DNA of 64,000 nucleotides, taken from contig NZ_FQZI01000005.1 in NCBI RefSeq assembly GCF_900142035.1, positions 62,001 through 126,000 of the forward strand, given 5' to 3'. The stretch is from Flavobacterium terrae (GTDB taxonomy: Bacteria; Bacteroidota; Bacteroidia; Flavobacteriales; Flavobacteriaceae). Of the stretch, positions 45,030 through 53,841 are shown one piece after another; positions within the stretch are counted from its first letter, which is position 1; each line of letters opens with the position of its first letter. A program made the position numbers and the translations under genes. The notes beneath the pieces were generated by a model. It saw nothing but the letters and a program-made list of their open reading frames with translations, did no database searches and was not told the origin of the DNA.

Positions 45030-46238
45030 CTAGTTATAAAGTCTCCAAATCTTTTGAATATTGTCCTGTGGAAGATTCGTTTTTTTGAATTTATCCAAAT
45101 CGTTCACAGCCTTGTTTTTCCATGTTTGTTTTGCAGAAACATTTTGGTTCATGTATTTTTTATGAATTTCCTTGGCTTTAGAAACCTCATCCATAAACAT
45201 GTAAACATGAGCCAAATTCATTTGAACTTTTAATTCACTTGAGTCTAAATTTTCAGCGGTTTTAAGAGCTTTTAATGCTTTATCAAATTGATTCGACTGA
45301 ATATATAATTCCGCCAAAGTATTATAATTTAAAGCAGTTGCACTAGGCTTTGCAATAATTTTATTATTGATCAAGTCAATACCTTCTTCTGTTTTACCTT
45401 CTTTAGCCAGTTTTAAGGCCATTTTACATATGATATCGTTAAAAACAGACGAAATCCCTAAAGCATTGAATGCTTTTTCTTCTGATTCTTGAATGACTAT
45501 TTTCTTTTCTTCTGAAGCCAATTTTTGAAAATCTTCAAAACGGTATGCTTTCGAAATTAAATCAACTGTTTTGTATCCTATTTCAGACTTTTTAGAGTCA
45601 TTCATTGTTTGTAAAACCCCAATAGAATAAACTGAAGTTAAAACCACTTGCTTATTCTTTTGTGACCATCCGCGGCTTGCTACATTATCTACCCATGGCA
45701 CGATTTCAAGAACAATTTTTTCGTTCATCAGCCAGTTTTTATTTTCGAATGCAAACCAAACATTTTTAGTTTCTTCTTTAATACAAGTTGATTTTGAAGA
45801 AACTACTTTAGCGTCTTTACTTACTGGATTGGGTTGATACAAACAAGCTGTTTTAAAATCAGAATTTTTAGAAAATTCATTTGCTTTTGCTTCATCAGTA
45901 AAAACGGCATAAATACATTTATCTGAACCAGAAATAGACGATACTAATGACAAGGCTCCTCCTGTTCCTTTACCTATAAAATAAGGATCTGGAATGGCTT
46001 TAAGTGTTGATGCCAAATCATCAACCATTTTTTGATTTTCGTCTAAAAGTGTAATGCGATAGACGAATTCGGTAGTTCCAACAGGAAAATCTTCAGATTT
46101 GATAATGATTTTATCTCCCGCTGATAGTTTTATTTCTTTATTCGTTATTCGTTGGTTGTCCCAATATCCGTTTACATCTTGTGATTGAGCAACACCAACT
46201 GAAAAAAGTATAAAAATTGAAAATAATTTAAATTTCAT
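45030..46238 (-). CDS. Exported protein with TPR-like C-terminus, unknown function
   Basis: The ATG at 46238 gives 402 residues with a proper signal peptide (MKFKLFSIFILFSVGVAQSQ). Longer frames run into the intergenic repeat at 46293-46383 and are unlikely. The N-terminal half is beta-rich; the C-terminal third has TPR-like helices (ALNYNTLAELYIQSNQFDKALKALKTAENLD, VQMNLAHVYMFMDEVSKAKEIHKKY). No family recognised for the first half. It lies between menC and a UPF0173 hydrolase in the menaquinone block. Confidence 0.75.
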   Translation of the reverse strand: MKFKLFSIFILFSVGVAQSQDVNGYWDNQRITNKEIKLSAGDKIIIKSEDFPVGTTEFVYRITLLDENQKMVDDLASTLKAIPDPYFIGKGTGGALSLVSSISGSDKCIYAVFTDEAKANEFSKNSDFKTACLYQPNPVSKDAKVVSSKSTCIKEETKNVWFAFENKNWLMNEKIVLEIVPWVDNVASRGWSQKNKQVVLTSVYSIGVLQTMNDSKKSEIGYKTVDLISKAYRFEDFQKLASEEKKIVIQESEEKAFNALGISSVFNDIICKMALKLAKEGKTEEGIDLINNKIIAKPSATALNYNTLAELYIQSNQFDKALKALKTAENLDSSELKVQMNLAHVYMFMDEVSKAKEIHKKYMNQNVSAKQTWKNKAVNDLDKFKKTNLPQDNIQKIWRLYN

Positions 46239-46292
46239 TGTTTTGTTTTTGGTATTTACCAGCAATTTAAATGCCAGTTTGCAATAATTTAC

Positions 46293-46383
46293 TAGCCCCG
46301 ATGGAAACGGCATCCTTTTTTAAGTTCATTGTGCGTAGTCGAAATGAACAAAAAAGATACAGTGGACAGCGGGAAATAGCTCC
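46293..46383. repeat. Structured intergenic repeat element abutting a stop codon
   Basis: This element starts TAGCCCCGATGGAAACGGC and ends GCGGGAAATAGCTCC, with an internal hairpin (GTTCATT with AATGAAC) between A/T-rich arms. On the minus strand it begins directly at the TAG stop of the UPF0173 gene (TAGGAGCTATTTCCCGC). I recall very similar sequences in other Flavobacterium intergenic regions, placed right after stop codons. Only one copy is in this window, so repetition cannot be shown here. Confidence 0.6.
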
Positions 46384-47060
46384 TATAAATCAATACTCTG
46401 TCCTATATCAAGCAACATAAGATCTTTGCCCGCATCAAAAAACTTTTTGATGGCTTCTTCATGGTTAATTTCGATAAAACCAAAAGTGTCGTAATGGTAA
46501 CCAAGCACTTTATCACAATCAAGGAAATCTGATGCTACAATAGCATCATCTATATCCATTGTAAAATTATCACCTATTGGTAAAATTGCTAAATCAAGTT
46601 TGGTTCGCATAGGAATAAGTTTCATATCGAAAGTCAATGCGGTATCTCCTGCGATGTAAATGTTTTTATGTTCTCCTTCGATTACAAAACCTCCAGGATT
46701 ACCTCCATAAGTTCCATCAGCAAATGAACTTGTATGAATTGCATTTACATATTTTACATTTCCAAAATCAAAATCCCAACTTCCTCCATGATTCATTGGA
46801 TGGTATTTAAGACCCTTTGCGGCATAATGCATTGCAATTTCATAATTGGAAACCACTACAGCATTAGTTCTTTTACCAATTACCTCAACATCGAGTACGT
46901 GATCATTGTGTGCATGAGTAACAAGAATATAATCGGCCTTAATCGAATTGATATCTATATGAGAAGCTTTAGGATTTCCTGTAATAAAAGGATCAACTAG
47001 AATATGTTTACCAGACACCTCAATTCCTAAACATGCATGACCGTAGAAAGTGATTTTCAT
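46383..47060 (-). CDS. UPF0173-type metal-dependent hydrolase (metallo-beta-lactamase fold)
   Basis: The protein (225 residues) begins KITFYGHACLGIEVSGKHILVDPFITGNP, the family's start. The metal motif THAHNDHVLD (HxHxDH) is at about 48-57, with AGDTALTFDMK and GYHYDTFGFI supplying later ligands. Substrate unknown. It lies 10 bp downstream of menA and may be co-transcribed. Confidence 0.9.
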   Translation of the reverse strand: MKITFYGHACLGIEVSGKHILVDPFITGNPKASHIDINSIKADYILVTHAHNDHVLDVEVIGKRTNAVVVSNYEIAMHYAAKGLKYHPMNHGGSWDFDFGNVKYVNAIHTSSFADGTYGGNPGGFVIEGEHKNIYIAGDTALTFDMKLIPMRTKLDLAILPIGDNFTMDIDDAIVASDFLDCDKVLGYHYDTFGFIEINHEEAIKKFFDAGKDLMLLDIGQSIDL

Positions 47061-47070
47061 AATTTTTGAT

Positions 47071-48003
47071 TTAAAAAATTAAAACCATTGCTAATATGAT
47101 AGATAGTAAAAATGTGCTTATTGCCAACTTTTTAAGTTGTGGGTCCAATCTACGATTATCATCACAATAATACACCGTTTTTAAATGGCTTAACAAAGGA
47201 AAATAAGCCACTAAAAAAGCATATTGATCCCATCTAAAACCTATTCCGTTATATATAGCAGCAAAAACAAGAACTAATAACATGGCTCCTCCTACAAGAA
47301 AATAGTGGTAGAACTTAGCATTCTTCCCTCCCATTTTTACTACTAGTGTATTTTTACCTGAGTTCTTATCTGAAATCTCATCACGCATGTTGTTCAAGTT
47401 TAAAACCCCTGTACTCAACATACCAATTGCAGCTGCTGGTAAAACCAATTGCCAATCGAATTGTTTAGAATATAAAAAATTTACACCAAGAGTACTTACT
47501 AACCCAAAAAAAACAAAAACAAAAACATCTCCAAACCCTTTATAGCCATAAGCAGAATCTCCAACTGTATATCTAATTGCTGAAGCAATAGCTACTATTC
47601 CTAAAATTAAAAAGAATAATGAATATAATAGATATTTATCATGAAACGAAACATATATTAGAAGCACTGCCGAAATAAAGGTTAGCAATGCTGTAATGTA
47701 CATTGCTTTTTTCATTGCTTGCGGTGATATAGCACCACTTTGTATAGCTCTTTGCGGTCCTACTCTTTCATCGTTGTCAGTTCCTTTTACACCGTCACCA
47801 TAATCATTGGCAAAATTTGACAATACCTGAAAACCAATAGTAGTTAATATTGAAAGACCAAAAATCTTCCAGTTAAAAACTTGGGTAGGAGTTAAAATAT
47901 CATTTGTAGGGTTTGCTAAAGCATATAAACTGCCTACTAATATTCCCGATACAGACAATGGTAACGTACGTAATCGAGCTGCTTCAATATAAGATTTTAT
48001 CAT
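47071..48003 (-). CDS. menA: 1,4-Dihydroxy-2-naphthoate polyprenyltransferase
   Basis: This 310-residue UbiA-family membrane enzyme attaches the polyprenyl chain to 1,4-dihydroxy-2-naphthoate. The Asp-rich motifs NDYGDGVKGTDNDERVGP (about 66-83) and NMRDEISDKNSGKNTL (about 208-223) bind the prenyl diphosphate via Mg2+. About eight hydrophobic helices are visible. It follows a small membrane protein gene by 3 bp. Confidence 0.92.
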   Translation of the reverse strand: MIKSYIEAARLRTLPLSVSGILVGSLYALANPTNDILTPTQVFNWKIFGLSILTTIGFQVLSNFANDYGDGVKGTDNDERVGPQRAIQSGAISPQAMKKAMYITALLTFISAVLLIYVSFHDKYLLYSLFFLILGIVAIASAIRYTVGDSAYGYKGFGDVFVFVFFGLVSTLGVNFLYSKQFDWQLVLPAAAIGMLSTGVLNLNNMRDEISDKNSGKNTLVVKMGGKNAKFYHYFLVGGAMLLVLVFAAIYNGIGFRWDQYAFLVAYFPLLSHLKTVYYCDDNRRLDPQLKKLAISTFLLSIILAMVLIF

Positions 48004-48006
48004 TTT

Positions 48007-48387
48007 TTATAAAATTCCATAGATTATTAATATTCCCATTATAATAGAAATTGGCGCAAAAAAACTTAAATATATTGGCTTCAATTTTTGGGATGCATAG
48101 ACTGAAAATTTATTGTGCTTTTTAATAGGAACTAGCATTAAAATTAGAGCAGAAATAATTAAAAAATACCCAACATACGTATAAACAAAATCGTATTTTG
48201 TTTTTACAAACACAAAAGAAATTCCTATAATTAATCTAGTTATTAATTCGGCATAATTGATGAACAATGTACTTCCTGCTAAAGCTATAATTCTTTTAAC
48301 CTTTTCAGGATTAACGAACATCATAAAACCAGACCAAACAAGGAATAAAGCAAAGACTGTTAAAATAACAAAATATAAAATGTTCAT
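48007..48387 (-). CDS. Small membrane protein between menB and menA
   Basis: The 126-residue protein shows four hydrophobic helices (about 5-25, 45-65, 70-92 and 105-125). No named family recognised. It is 3 bp before menA and 11 bp after menB in the same direction, so it is co-transcribed with menaquinone genes. A role there is only suggested. Confidence 0.75.
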   Translation of the reverse strand: MNILYFVILTVFALFLVWSGFMMFVNPEKVKRIIALAGSTLFINYAELITRLIIGISFVFVKTKYDFVYTYVGYFLIISALILMLVPIKKHNKFSVYASQKLKPIYLSFFAPISIIMGILIIYGIL

Positions 48388-48398
48388 ACTTTAAAAAA

Positions 48399-49238
48399 TT
48401 ATGGCAACCATTTTTTCTCGAAGTTAGGTTTTCTTTTCTCAAGGAAAGCATCTCTACCTTCTTTTGCTTCTTCAGTCATATAGGCTAAACGTGTTGCTTC
48501 ACCAGCAAAAACTTGTTGACCCACCATACCGTCGTCAGTTAAGTTCATGGCAAATTTTAGCATTTTAATAGACGTTGGTGATTTTGCCAAAACTTCTTGT
48601 GCCCATTCGTAAGCAGTGTCTTCTAATTCATCGTGAGGAATTACAGCATTTACCATTCCCATTTCGAAAGCTTCCTGAGCCGAATAGTTTCTTCCTAGAA
48701 AGAAAATTTCACGAGCTTTTTTCTGTCCAACCATTTTAGCTAAATAAGCAGAACCATATCCTCCATCAAAACTAGTTACATCAGCATCTGTTTGTTTAAA
48801 AATAGCGTGTTCTTTACTTGCTAGAGTCATATCACAAACTACATGAAGAGAATGTCCTCCTCCTACAGCCCATCCTGGAACTACACAAATAACTGCTTTT
48901 GGCATAAAACGAATTAATCGTTGCACTTCAAGAATATTTAATCGGTGGTAACCATCATCACCTACATAACCTTGATGCCCTCTCGCTTTTTGATCGCCTC
49001 CACTACAAAACGACCAAACACCATCTTTACTAGATGGTCCTTCTGCAGATAACAAAACCACTCCTATCGAAGTGTCTTCTTGTGCATCATGAAATGCTAC
49101 TAATAATTCGGCAGTTGTTTTAGGTCTAAAAGCATTTCTAACATCTGGTCTGTTAAATGCAATTCTAGCAACACCATTACATTTTTTATAGGTAATGTCT
49201 TCAAACTCTCTAGCGGTTTTCCACTCTATTTTACTCAT
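48399..49238 (-). CDS. menB: 1,4-Dihydroxy-2-naphthoyl-CoA synthase
   Basis: This crotonase-fold enzyme (279 residues) closes the naphthoyl ring. MenB features include the N-terminal EFEDITYKKCNGVARIAFNRPDVRNAFRP, CSGGDQKARGHQGYVGDDGYHRLN, GWAVGGGHSLHVVCDMTLAS and the C-terminal EGRDAFLEKRKPNF. It is the first gene of the menB-48007-menA unit, about 15 bp from a structured repeat upstream. Confidence 0.95.
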   Translation of the reverse strand: MSKIEWKTAREFEDITYKKCNGVARIAFNRPDVRNAFRPKTTAELLVAFHDAQEDTSIGVVLLSAEGPSSKDGVWSFCSGGDQKARGHQGYVGDDGYHRLNILEVQRLIRFMPKAVICVVPGWAVGGGHSLHVVCDMTLASKEHAIFKQTDADVTSFDGGYGSAYLAKMVGQKKAREIFFLGRNYSAQEAFEMGMVNAVIPHDELEDTAYEWAQEVLAKSPTSIKMLKFAMNLTDDGMVGQQVFAGEATRLAYMTEEAKEGRDAFLEKRKPNFEKKWLP

Positions 49239-49252
49239 TTTTTATATTATTT

Positions 49253-49322
49253 GGGCGTTCCCACGTCTTTGTCGTGGTCGGGCTTTTTGCAGTGCAAGGC
49301 ACTTAGCTGCAATCCCTAACGC
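49253..49322. repeat. GC-richer structured intergenic repeat upstream of menB
   Basis: The element begins GGGCGTTCCC and ends CCCTAACGC, so its ends pair (GCGTT with AACGC). Inside are CCACG...CGTGG and TTGCAG...CTGCAA hairpins. It is clearly richer in G and C than its surroundings. I recall this GGGCGTT...CCCTAACGC layout from many Flavobacterium intergenic regions. The rest of the 312-bp gap up to 49550 is AT-rich with no gene seen. Confidence 0.6.
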
Positions 49323-49550
49323 ATATTCAACTTTAATTCAATTTCATGGTAAAATTAAATTATTTACGCTAACTAAAATAGTGTTATAAAAAGAAATCTT
49401 ACAAGTTTTAATCGAAATGTTAAAATTGAAAAAAAACGAAGAATATTTACTTTTATGATTTAAAAAATGACTATTTTTATATAACTGAAAATCAACAAAT
49501 TGCAAGTTGATTTTATAAGTTCACTGATTTATTAATTTAAAACGAAATTA

Positions 49551-49739
49551 TTGAGAAAATCTGTTTTAATTGTCGCTCTTACATTTGGTGCATTGCTTAC
49601 AAGTTGTAACAAAAAAGTAGAAGAAACTACTCAAGAACAAATGCCCACTGAGGAAATAACACAAGAGGTTGTAGATAGTACTCAAGTTGATACAGTAGCA
49701 ACTATGGTTGAACCAAAGGATTCGATTAGTAAACCATAA
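49551..49739 (+). CDS. Small lipoprotein (TTG start)
   Basis: A 62-residue frame starts with TTG and reads RKSVLIVALTFGALLTSCNKK: a typical lipoprotein signal with lipobox LTSC (Cys at 19). An acidic, Thr/Glu/Val-rich tail follows (TTQEQMPTEEITQEVVDSTQ). No in-frame ATG precedes it. The lipoprotein signal makes it a credible gene, though the start is unusual. It stands alone on the plus strand inside a minus-strand block. Function unknown. Confidence 0.6.
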   Translation: MRKSVLIVALTFGALLTSCNKKVEETTQEQMPTEEITQEVVDSTQVDTVATMVEPKDSISKP

Positions 49740-49995
49740 TTAAGACTTCAGTCCTTAAAATTATTAATAAACCACAGTTAATAAAGCGAATATTGATTTT
49801 GTACTAGACAATCCCCCCAAGTTGTTTTAAGACAAGAACAAAAAAATGGAATAAGAAGAAGGTTAATGTTAACGATTACCTTTAGTGAAAGAAATTATTC
49901 CGAAAAGTTTATTTAATTTTTTGATTAGTAAAGATGTTATTATCACTTTACGTATGTTATCGGTTACTTCAAAGAGTAAAATTGAGGTAATTTGA
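49740..49995 (+). other. Gap ahead of a terminator, content unclear
   Basis: This AT-rich stretch lies between the small lipoprotein and a good plus-strand terminator. Short frames exist (for example from GTG near 49893, about 36 codons) but none has a convincing start or family. It could be the lipoprotein's 3' UTR or a small RNA. Confidence 0.3.
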
Positions 49996-50031
49996 GAAAA
50001 ATGCCAACTGGTTAAAGGTTGGCATTTTTTG
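49996..50031. terminator. Terminator between 49739 and cvfB
   Basis: AAAAATGCCAAC pairs with GTTGGCATTTTT around TGGTTAAAG. T and A tracts allow it to serve the plus-strand lipoprotein unit and the minus-strand cvfB gene. Confidence 0.85.
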
Positions 50032-50034
50032 TTA

Positions 50035-50868
50035 TTATTCTTGAATTAAATAAATTCCGTCTTCTTTTATATCAATAAGCTTTTGCTTGTAAAGTGTACC
50101 TATTGCTTTTTTGAATGTTTTTTTACTCATTTTAAGTACTGTCTTGATATCCTCAGGGTGTGAGTCATCATTTAAACGTAAAAAACCTCTACTTGCTTTA
50201 AGTTCATCTAAAATGTATTGAGCACTTGGTTCTACTTTATCAAAACCTAACTTAGTTGCAGAAACATCTATTTTCCCATCTGGTCTAATATTTTTTATGT
50301 AACCAATAATACGATCACCTGTTCTCAAATCATCATATACTTCATTTTTATACAAGAGACCTTTATGCTTTTCGTTTATGATTACATTGATACCAACTTC
50401 GGTAATATGAGAAACAATTAAATCTACCTCTTCACCTACTTCAACAGAAATTTCTTTGTTATCTAAAAACTGATTAGTTTTACTGGAAGCTACTAATCTT
50501 TTGGTTTTCTCATCAATATACATGTAAACCAAATAGCGTTTTCCTTGCTCCATAGGTCGTGCCTGCTCTTTAAACGGAACGAATAAATCTTTTTCCATTC
50601 CCCAATCCATAAAAGCACCAAATTGGTTGGTATAATTCACTCTTAACAACGCAAATTCATTCAAGAAAATATATGGCTCTAATGTTGTAGCAACTGGTCT
50701 TTCTTCATGATCTAAATACACAAAAACTTCAAGTTCATCACCTACTTCGTATGTTTTTGGCACATACTTGTTGGGCAATAAAACATCATTCTCACCATCT
50801 GTTAAATACAAACCTACTTTTGTTGTTCGTGCTATTTTAAGAACATTAAATTTTCCTATATCAATCAT
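50035..50868 (-). CDS. cvfB: CvfB-like S1 RNA-binding protein
   Basis: Starting at 50868 (MIDIGKFNVLKI) gives 277 residues; the ATG 21 bp upstream adds MSLYIWK, which is not typical. Several S1-type OB folds follow: VGDELEVFVYLDHEERPVATT, ALLRVNYTNQFGAFMDWGMEKDLFVPF, GDRIIGYIKNIRPDGKIDVSATKLG. A C-terminal winged-helix segment (MSKKTFKKAIGTLYKQKLIDI) ends the protein. This is the conserved virulence factor B layout; it probably binds RNA, exact role unknown. Confidence 0.88.
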   Translation of the reverse strand: MIDIGKFNVLKIARTTKVGLYLTDGENDVLLPNKYVPKTYEVGDELEVFVYLDHEERPVATTLEPYIFLNEFALLRVNYTNQFGAFMDWGMEKDLFVPFKEQARPMEQGKRYLVYMYIDEKTKRLVASSKTNQFLDNKEISVEVGEEVDLIVSHITEVGINVIINEKHKGLLYKNEVYDDLRTGDRIIGYIKNIRPDGKIDVSATKLGFDKVEPSAQYILDELKASRGFLRLNDDSHPEDIKTVLKMSKKTFKKAIGTLYKQKLIDIKEDGIYLIQE

Positions 50869-50909
50869 TTTCCAAATATAAAGCGACAAAGGTACAAACT
50901 TAAATCAAT

Positions 50910-50934
50910 AAAAAAACCACGCTAACGCGTGGCT
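50910..50934 (-). terminator. Terminator downstream of the DUF2853 gene
   Basis: On the minus strand CCACGC pairs with GCGTGG around a 4-nt loop and runs into seven U residues. Confidence 0.8.
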
Positions 50935-50953
50935 TCTATATAAAACATTACTA

Positions 50954-51295
50954 TCACTTGTAAACACTTTCCTTTTTAAAGTGAACAGCTAGTAAATAAT
51001 AAACAACTGCCCTATATTTATTTTTATTAGACCTTCCATATTTTTCAATAACAGCATCAATCGCTTTGTCAAGATCAGGTCCATCCTTTAAACCCAACTT
51101 TTTAATCAAAAAATTGTTTTTTACAGTATCTAATTCAGATTGCTGAGTACCTGAAACTGTCGCGGCATCAGGATTGTAAATTGATGGTCCGCATCCTACT
51201 ACAACTTTAGTCAATAAACCCATGTCTGGGGTAACACCACATTTCTCTTTCAAGTCTGCGGCGTATTTTAGAATTAATTCATCTTTTTTACTCAT
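50954..51295 (-). CDS. DUF2853-family protein
   Basis: This small soluble protein (113 residues) matches my memory of DUF2853: DLKEKCGVTPDMGLLTKVVVGCGPSIYNPDAATVSG, then ELDTVKNNFLIKKLGL and a C-terminal YRAVVYYLLAVHFKK. The function is unknown. It lies downstream of menD in the same direction, separated by a homopolymer A tract. Confidence 0.85.
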   Translation of the reverse strand: MSKKDELILKYAADLKEKCGVTPDMGLLTKVVVGCGPSIYNPDAATVSGTQQSELDTVKNNFLIKKLGLKDGPDLDKAIDAVIEKYGRSNKNKYRAVVYYLLAVHFKKESVYK

Positions 51296-51361
51296 AATTG
51301 TATAGTTTTTTATTTTATGTATTTCAAATTTAACATTTAAAAAACTAATAATGAATTATTT

Positions 51362-51379
51362 AAAAAAAAAAAAAAAAAA
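51362..51379. repeat. Homopolymer run of about 18 A
   Basis: An uninterrupted A run (T on the minus strand) lies 9 bp after the menD stop. It could act as a U-tract, but there is no clear stem before it. Such runs are prone to length error in sequencing and to slippage in the cell. Confidence 0.8.
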
Positions 51380-51387
51380 CAACTTAT

Positions 51388-53040
51388 CTACTTTAACTTT
51401 TTAAAATAGTTCAATAAAATTTGATCGTTGATTTTTGTTGGAGTAAAAACCTCTAAAATGGATTTTGATTTTCGATTAAAAAAATCACTCAAATTTTCTT
51501 CCAAAGAAATATTGTCTGAAGCAGTATGATATTCAAAATGGAACATTTTCGCTAAATGCTCTGCAGTTAAACAATGAGAAGTTTCAAAATATCTATTAAA
51601 AGTATTCGTTTCTTGGTGACCTGGTAAAATTCTAAAAATACCTCCGCCTCCATTATTAATCAAAATGATTTTAAAATTCTCTGGAATGTATTCGTTCCAC
51701 AATGCATTACTGTCATACAAAAAACTTATATCTCCTGTAATTAGTATCGTTTGCTTATTATTCACAACAGAAGCTCCAATTGCAGTTGATGTACTCCCAT
51801 CGATACCACTTGTCCCTCTATTACAAAAAACCGAAATGTTTTTATCTATAGGGAATAATTGTGCGTAACGAATAGGAGAACTATTACTTATTTGTAATTG
51901 TGCATTTACTGGAATTGCCAACAAAATTTTCTCAAACACTTTTAAATCCGAAAACTCAATTGATTTTAGGTAATCTGAGTGCTTAAAAGCCCTTTCATTC
52001 CTAATTGACAGTGCATTAGTTTGATAGTTTGATGAAGATGTAATTGTTTTAGGCAAAAATTCTTCAAAAAAACTATTTGGAGATACTTCAAAATGTTGAG
52101 TCAAACTATCAAAGGTATTGTAAGCACGTAATTCATCTATATGCCAATGTTCCTGCGGTTTGTACTTTCTTAAAAAAGCTTTCACTCTTTTTGATACAAT
52201 CATTCCGCCAAAAGTGATTAAAATTTCTGGCCGAAATGCTTTAAAATCCTCATCCGTAAATGGCGTTATTATAGTATCAATATTGGTGATAAAATTATCA
52301 TGATGCGCATTTGAAGTCACTTCGGTCATTACCACAACTGAAGAATCCTTTCCTAAAACATCTAAATACTTTTGGTCAACAGATTCAGGATCATTACCTC
52401 CAACCAGAATCATTTTTTTAGATGATTGATTCCATAGAGCAGCAAACTCATCTAAATTAGGTTTTTCTTTCTTTTCTGGAACCAAATTAACCAAACTAGG
52501 CTTTACCAAAAGCTCTTCGACAACTTCATATAAAGGCTCTTCAAAAGGAACATTAATATGAACCGGTCCTTTTTTTGAAGTTGCTAAAAATAAAGCTTCC
52601 TGAATTTTTAAATCGTTTTCTTCAGATGCTTCTTCCAGCAAATTAGCATTGTACAAAATATGATTGGCATATACGTTTTCCTGACGTATGGTTTGTCCGT
52701 CGCCAATGTCAATTTTATCATGAGGTCTATCTGCCGATATAACAATCAAAGGAATTTGATTATAAAAAGCTTCAGCAACTGCGGGATAATAATTAAGTAA
52801 AGCCGATCCCGACGTACAAACTACTGCTACAGGCTTTTGCAATTGTTGTGCGATTCCTAGAGCAAAAAAAGCGGCACATCGTTCATCAGCGATACTATAA
52901 CAAGTAAAAGACGAATTATTTGTAAAACCAATTGTTAACGGTGCGTTTCTGGATCCTGGAGAAATTACTATATGTTCAATTCCTTTAGACTTAAAAATTT
53001 GAATAATGCTTTGTGCTAAAGGTATTTTTGGGTAAATCAT
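51388..53040 (-). CDS. menD: SEPHCHC synthase (2-succinyl-5-enolpyruvyl-6-hydroxy-3-cyclohexene-1-carboxylate synthase)
   Basis: This ThDP-dependent enzyme (550 residues) adds the succinyl unit to isochorismate. MenD motifs include HIVISPGSRNAPLTIGF, DERCAAFFALGIAQ, CTSGSALLNYYPAVAEA, VISADRPHDKIDIGDGQTIRQ, and the ThDP-Mg site GDISFLYDSNALW...INNGGGGIF. With menC, menA and menB in this window, most of the classical menaquinone route is present; menF, menE and menH are not seen. Confidence 0.95.
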   Translation of the reverse strand: MIYPKIPLAQSIIQIFKSKGIEHIVISPGSRNAPLTIGFTNNSSFTCYSIADERCAAFFALGIAQQLQKPVAVVCTSGSALLNYYPAVAEAFYNQIPLIVISADRPHDKIDIGDGQTIRQENVYANHILYNANLLEEASEENDLKIQEALFLATSKKGPVHINVPFEEPLYEVVEELLVKPSLVNLVPEKKEKPNLDEFAALWNQSSKKMILVGGNDPESVDQKYLDVLGKDSSVVVMTEVTSNAHHDNFITNIDTIITPFTDEDFKAFRPEILITFGGMIVSKRVKAFLRKYKPQEHWHIDELRAYNTFDSLTQHFEVSPNSFFEEFLPKTITSSSNYQTNALSIRNERAFKHSDYLKSIEFSDLKVFEKILLAIPVNAQLQISNSSPIRYAQLFPIDKNISVFCNRGTSGIDGSTSTAIGASVVNNKQTILITGDISFLYDSNALWNEYIPENFKIILINNGGGGIFRILPGHQETNTFNRYFETSHCLTAEHLAKMFHFEYHTASDNISLEENLSDFFNRKSKSILEVFTPTKINDQILLNYFKKLK

Positions 53041-53091
53041 TCTTTAAATAATAGGTTCACAAATATACAAAGTAATCTATTAAACAAATTG

Positions 53092-53781
53092 TTAATTGTT
53101 GTGATAAGGAATGCGTTCATACTCCTTTATTACTAAAAACTTATAAAAAGTAAAATGAGAAACACCATAAGAAAGTATTACGATTTGATAAATAGCTTCA
53201 TTCTTAACATAAAACTTATTTACAAAAAAAGCAGCAATTTGAATTACAAAAAGAATAGCACTAATAAGCAACCAATATCCTTTTTTGTCAGAATTATTGA
53301 TATAATAAATTACTGCTATACCAACAATAAAAGAAGTCAGAAGTGTATTTAGTATCCAAATAATGTATGTGTCTCCTAAACTCAAAACAACAAAATCAAT
53401 AACATAAAGAAATAACACAAAAAAGGGAATCATAGCAACTGCAACAGCTATCTTAATTTTTTTTGTTACTAAATCTACTACAAGAAAACAAAGGCAAACT
53501 TTAAAACACAAAGAACTAATACTTGCCCATGTAAAAAATGCAGGATTGCTTGTCGCAAATAAAATGGAAGCTAATTGATATAGAATTAATGCTAAAAAAT
53601 ATAACGTTTGTTTTTTCATTGAAGTTGTATAATACAAAACAACCAATATGGGAATTCTTATAAACCAAAATATTTTTTCGAAATAATCAAATGAAAAGAT
53701 TGAAGAAAAACTGTATAATAACAGATTTCCAAAGTATATAATTATTAGTACTTTTGAAATATTATGTAATTTCAAACCCAT
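53092..53781 (-). CDS. Polytopic membrane protein, possibly YhhN-like
   Basis: The 229-residue protein has about eight hydrophobic helices and few charged loops. Helix number and size are like the YhhN family, a clearer member of which lies at 59179, but no diagnostic motif is certain. It is 51 bp upstream of menD in the same direction and could share a transcript with it. Confidence 0.7.
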   Translation of the reverse strand: MGLKLHNISKVLIIIYFGNLLLYSFSSIFSFDYFEKIFWFIRIPILVVLYYTTSMKKQTLYFLALILYQLASILFATSNPAFFTWASISSLCFKVCLCFLVVDLVTKKIKIAVAVAMIPFFVLFLYVIDFVVLSLGDTYIIWILNTLLTSFIVGIAVIYYINNSDKKGYWLLISAILFVIQIAAFFVNKFYVKNEAIYQIVILSYGVSHFTFYKFLVIKEYERIPYHNN

Positions 53782-53841
53782 TTAGTGCAGTTAACACCTT
53801 AAATTTACTAAAATTAATCTACACTTCCAATTTTTATAATT

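Noticed and set aside
46239..46313. Longer N-terminus for the exported TPR-like protein
   Set aside because: The extension would be encoded by the structured intergenic repeat and would bury the signal peptide that begins at 46238.
49195..49389. Plus-strand frame over the menB start and the GC-rich repeat
   Set aside because: It is antisense to menB at one end and otherwise translated from the repeat element; no motif supports it.
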